From CAZQCJ01 sp964591885 (GTDB lineage Bacteria; Patescibacteriota; Microgenomatia; PFEM01; JAPLYW01): DNA of 21,902 nt. This document shows, piece after piece, positions 21,418 to 21,902 of the stretch (position 1 is its first letter; each line of letters opens with the position of its first letter). The position numbers and the translations under genes are program-made. The notes under the pieces are model-generated. The model worked only from the letters and a program-made list of their open reading frames with translations, did no database searches and had not been told where the DNA came from. The stretch covers positions 1 to 21,902 of the forward strand of contig CAZQCJ010000033.1 in NCBI GenBank assembly GCA_964591885.1, written 5' to 3'.

Positions 21418-21902
21418 GCACTTCTCTCCAGATATTCTCCTGAACGTGTGTCAACTTTTATTTTATCACCAACATTGATAAACAAAGGAACTTTGACTTC
21501 CAGGCCATTGTCAAGAGTGGCTGGTTTAAAAGAAGCATTAACCGAATCACCCTTAACCCCAGGCGATGCTTGGACAACATTGAAAACCATTGCTGTTGGT
21601 AATTCTATCATCAAGGGTCTTTCCTCCCAAAACAAAACTTTAACTTTTTGTTCCTCTTTTAAAAACTTTTCTTTGCCAGCCAAAATCTTACCGGGAAGAC
21701 TAAACTGTTCAAAATTCTGAGGGTCTATAAAAAAGTAATTATTCTCTTCTTTATAAAGATACTGGGCGCTTTTTAGTATGGTTTCAATCGGTTCAATTTT
21801 TGCTCCGGAAACAAAAGTCTTCTCTGTTGTTGCTCCAGTTATTAAATTTTTTGCCTTTAGTTTAATGCTGGCATTCCCCCGCCCTATTTTGGTATGTTTA
21901 TA
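21414..21902 (-). CDS. efp: Translation elongation factor P, 5' end beyond window
   Basis: The frame runs from the window edge (first codon at 21902-21900) to TAG at 21414: 162 residues of a protein usually near 187. Domain I begins within the tip loop (YKHTKIGRGNASIKLKAKNL). Domain II holds EKTFVSGAKIEPIETIL, AQYLYKEENNYFFIDPQNFE and FLKEEQKVKVLFWEERPLMI. Domain III ends with SPGVKGDSVNASFKPATLDN and INVGDKIKVDTRSGEYLER, the classic EF-P C-terminus. EF-P helps ribosomes through polyproline stretches. The tip residue aligned with E. coli Lys34 appears to be Arg in IGRGNA. The first methionine seen here (21683) is internal and not the start. Confidence 0.93.
   Translation of the reverse strand, partial: YKHTKIGRGNASIKLKAKNLITGATTEKTFVSGAKIEPIETILKSAQYLYKEENNYFFIDPQNFEQFSLPGKILAGKEKFLKEEQKVKVLFWEERPLMIELPTAMVFNVVQASPGVKGDSVNASFKPATLDNGLEVKVPLFINVGDKIKVDTRSGEYLERSA

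Overview
The window looks like a chromosomal segment of a reduced-genome, AT-rich bacterium, most likely a member of the Candidate Phyla Radiation (Patescibacteria, perhaps Microgenomates). This placement is inferred. It rests on compact divergent housekeeping genes, a short P-loop-less HolB, a single Xer recombinase, a SIMPL protein next to gyrase, a LytR_C protein with a decayed LCP region and a degenerate Lgt-like protein. TGA is used as a stop codon (yebC and rluA ends), so the Gracilibacteria/SR1 recoded code does not apply.

Layout. At 1-4066 (minus) lie type IV pilus genes in the order pilB, pilT, pilC, with pilC running off the left edge. At 4140-10805 (plus) lie holB, gyrB, gyrA, a membrane-anchored SIMPL protein and an unrecognised 131-aa protein with its own consensus promoter and structured leader. 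At 10806-12930 there is a structure-rich region. It holds a four-way-junction-like terminator, a xerC/D-type recombinase (minus), a long imperfect hairpin, an unlisted 54-aa gene (minus, GTG start, good Shine-Dalgarno) and about 580 bp of AT-rich DNA without a convincing gene. At 12931-14477 (minus) yebC is coupled to a multi-pass membrane protein, and a TPR protein (plus, 14543-15157) diverges from yebC. At 15163-20904 (minus) there is a tight six-gene operon: lgt-like, traR/dksA-like, rluA, CPA2 antiporter, tgt, LytR_C protein. At 20974-21902 a small membrane protein (plus) converges on efp (minus, 5' end outside the window).

Gene expression signals. Several genes that follow a promoter have no Shine-Dalgarno and start about 7-9 nt downstream of a good -10 box: pilB, gyrB, xer, yebC and the TPR gene, with pilT and pilC less certain. 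This implies leaderless mRNAs and helps choose their starts. By contrast, the 131-aa and 54-aa unknown proteins have leaders of about 70-75 nt and clear Shine-Dalgarno sequences. The yebC/TPR pair appears to share a single -35 element read in both directions.

The window is mainly housekeeping: pilus motors, DNA topology, tRNA and rRNA modification, envelope and translation. No defence, CRISPR, phage or secondary-metabolite system was found. The most novel material is the non-coding and small-gene region around the recombinase and the bidirectional leaderless promoter.
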